Shown here: positions 63,890 through 64,000 of the stretch, piece after piece
Numbering within the stretch: the stretch's first letter is position 1
Layout of the letters: each line of letters opens with the position of its first letter
From: Allolucifera butyrica
GTDB taxonomy: Bacteria > Bacillota > Negativicutes > Sporomusales > UPPP01
Assembly (NCBI RefSeq): GCF_900476375.1
Contig: NZ_UPPP01000055.1
Span: 59,859-123,858 of the forward strand
Reading direction: 5' to 3'
Length of the DNA stretch: 64,000 nt
Translations under genes and position numbers: made by a program
Notes under the pieces: generated by a model
Told to the model about the DNA's origin: nothing
Databases searched by the model: none
What the model saw: only the letters and a program-made list of their open reading frames with translations

Positions 63890-64000
63890 AATTTTGTCTA
63901 CAGCCCGGCATTTCAAGTGGTAAAAACGTAGTTTTTTATAAAAATATAAAGTATATATATAATTTTTTTAGTAAAAATAAAAAGTATAACCTATATTTTT
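63890..64000. other. AT-rich tail with imperfect direct repeats
   Basis: ATAAAAATATAAAGTATA and GTAAAAATAAAAAGTATA follow one another within about 45 bases. No gene seen before the window ends. Confidence 0.35.

Overview
The window reads as about 64 kb of chromosome from an anaerobic or fermentative, endospore-forming Firmicute. The evidence is a complete prkA-yhbH-spoVR sporulation cluster, strong AGGAGG-type ribosome binding sites with many GTG and TTG starts, and fermentation genes (butyrate kinase, alanine and glutamate dehydrogenases, aspartase, two unrelated fumarases). The mix of TRAP transport, sigma-54 control, c-di-GMP signalling and balanced base composition would suit a Sporomusa/Pelosinus-like member of the Negativicutes. 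That placement is inference; there is no rRNA or other phylogenetic marker beyond gyrA.

Layout. 0-7.8 kb: sugar-acid operon (TRAP transporter, M24-fold protein, IolB-like isomerase, uxaB, uxaA). 7.9-10.2 kb: SDR, rhodanese, cyclophilin, CheX-like protein. 10.2-14.8 kb: amino-acid permease and ald, transcribed towards the left from a clear sigma-54 promoter, and divergent from a sigma-54 activator. 15-20.9 kb: L,D-transpeptidase, then prkA-yhbH-spoVR. 21-23.4 kb: MalY/PatB lyase and dinB. 23.4-26 kb: an unannotated 35-aa gene, a MITE-like insertion inside a structured repeat, and a c-di-GMP-I riboswitch in front of a PAS-GGDEF-EAL protein. 26-31.7 kb: butyrate kinase, gyrA without gyrB, serC. 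31.9-37.7 kb: complete ribose operon rbsRKDACB with a palindromic operator. 38-45.6 kb: membrane-anchored binding protein plus histidine kinase, two-subunit class I fumarase, M20 peptidase, glutamate dehydrogenase. 45.7-52.2 kb: coat-like small protein, cupin phosphoglucose isomerase, and an ABC importer preceded by a Pho-box-like array and a glycerophosphodiesterase gene. 52.5-58.8 kb: 36-aa membrane peptide, soluble chemoreceptor, alpha-glucoside PTS / GH4 / RpiR operon, ArsC-like protein. 59-62.1 kb: aspA and fumC. 62.2-64 kb: tRNA-Gly(CCC), then visibly AT-rich, gene-poor DNA with hairpins, twin palindromes, gene remnants and small ORFs, which looks like the edge of an accessory or integrated region.

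The most unusual signals are non-coding. A roughly 110-bp hairpin repeat occurs four times, two copies flanking rpiR in opposite orientation. A 121-bp MITE-like element sits in one of these copies with a 6-bp target duplication. Two further short intergenic repeat families are present. There are also sigma-54, Pho and riboswitch control elements, and palindromes plus a long stem-loop at the 63-kb boundary. No CRISPR array, rRNA gene, intact transposase or phage structural gene was found.
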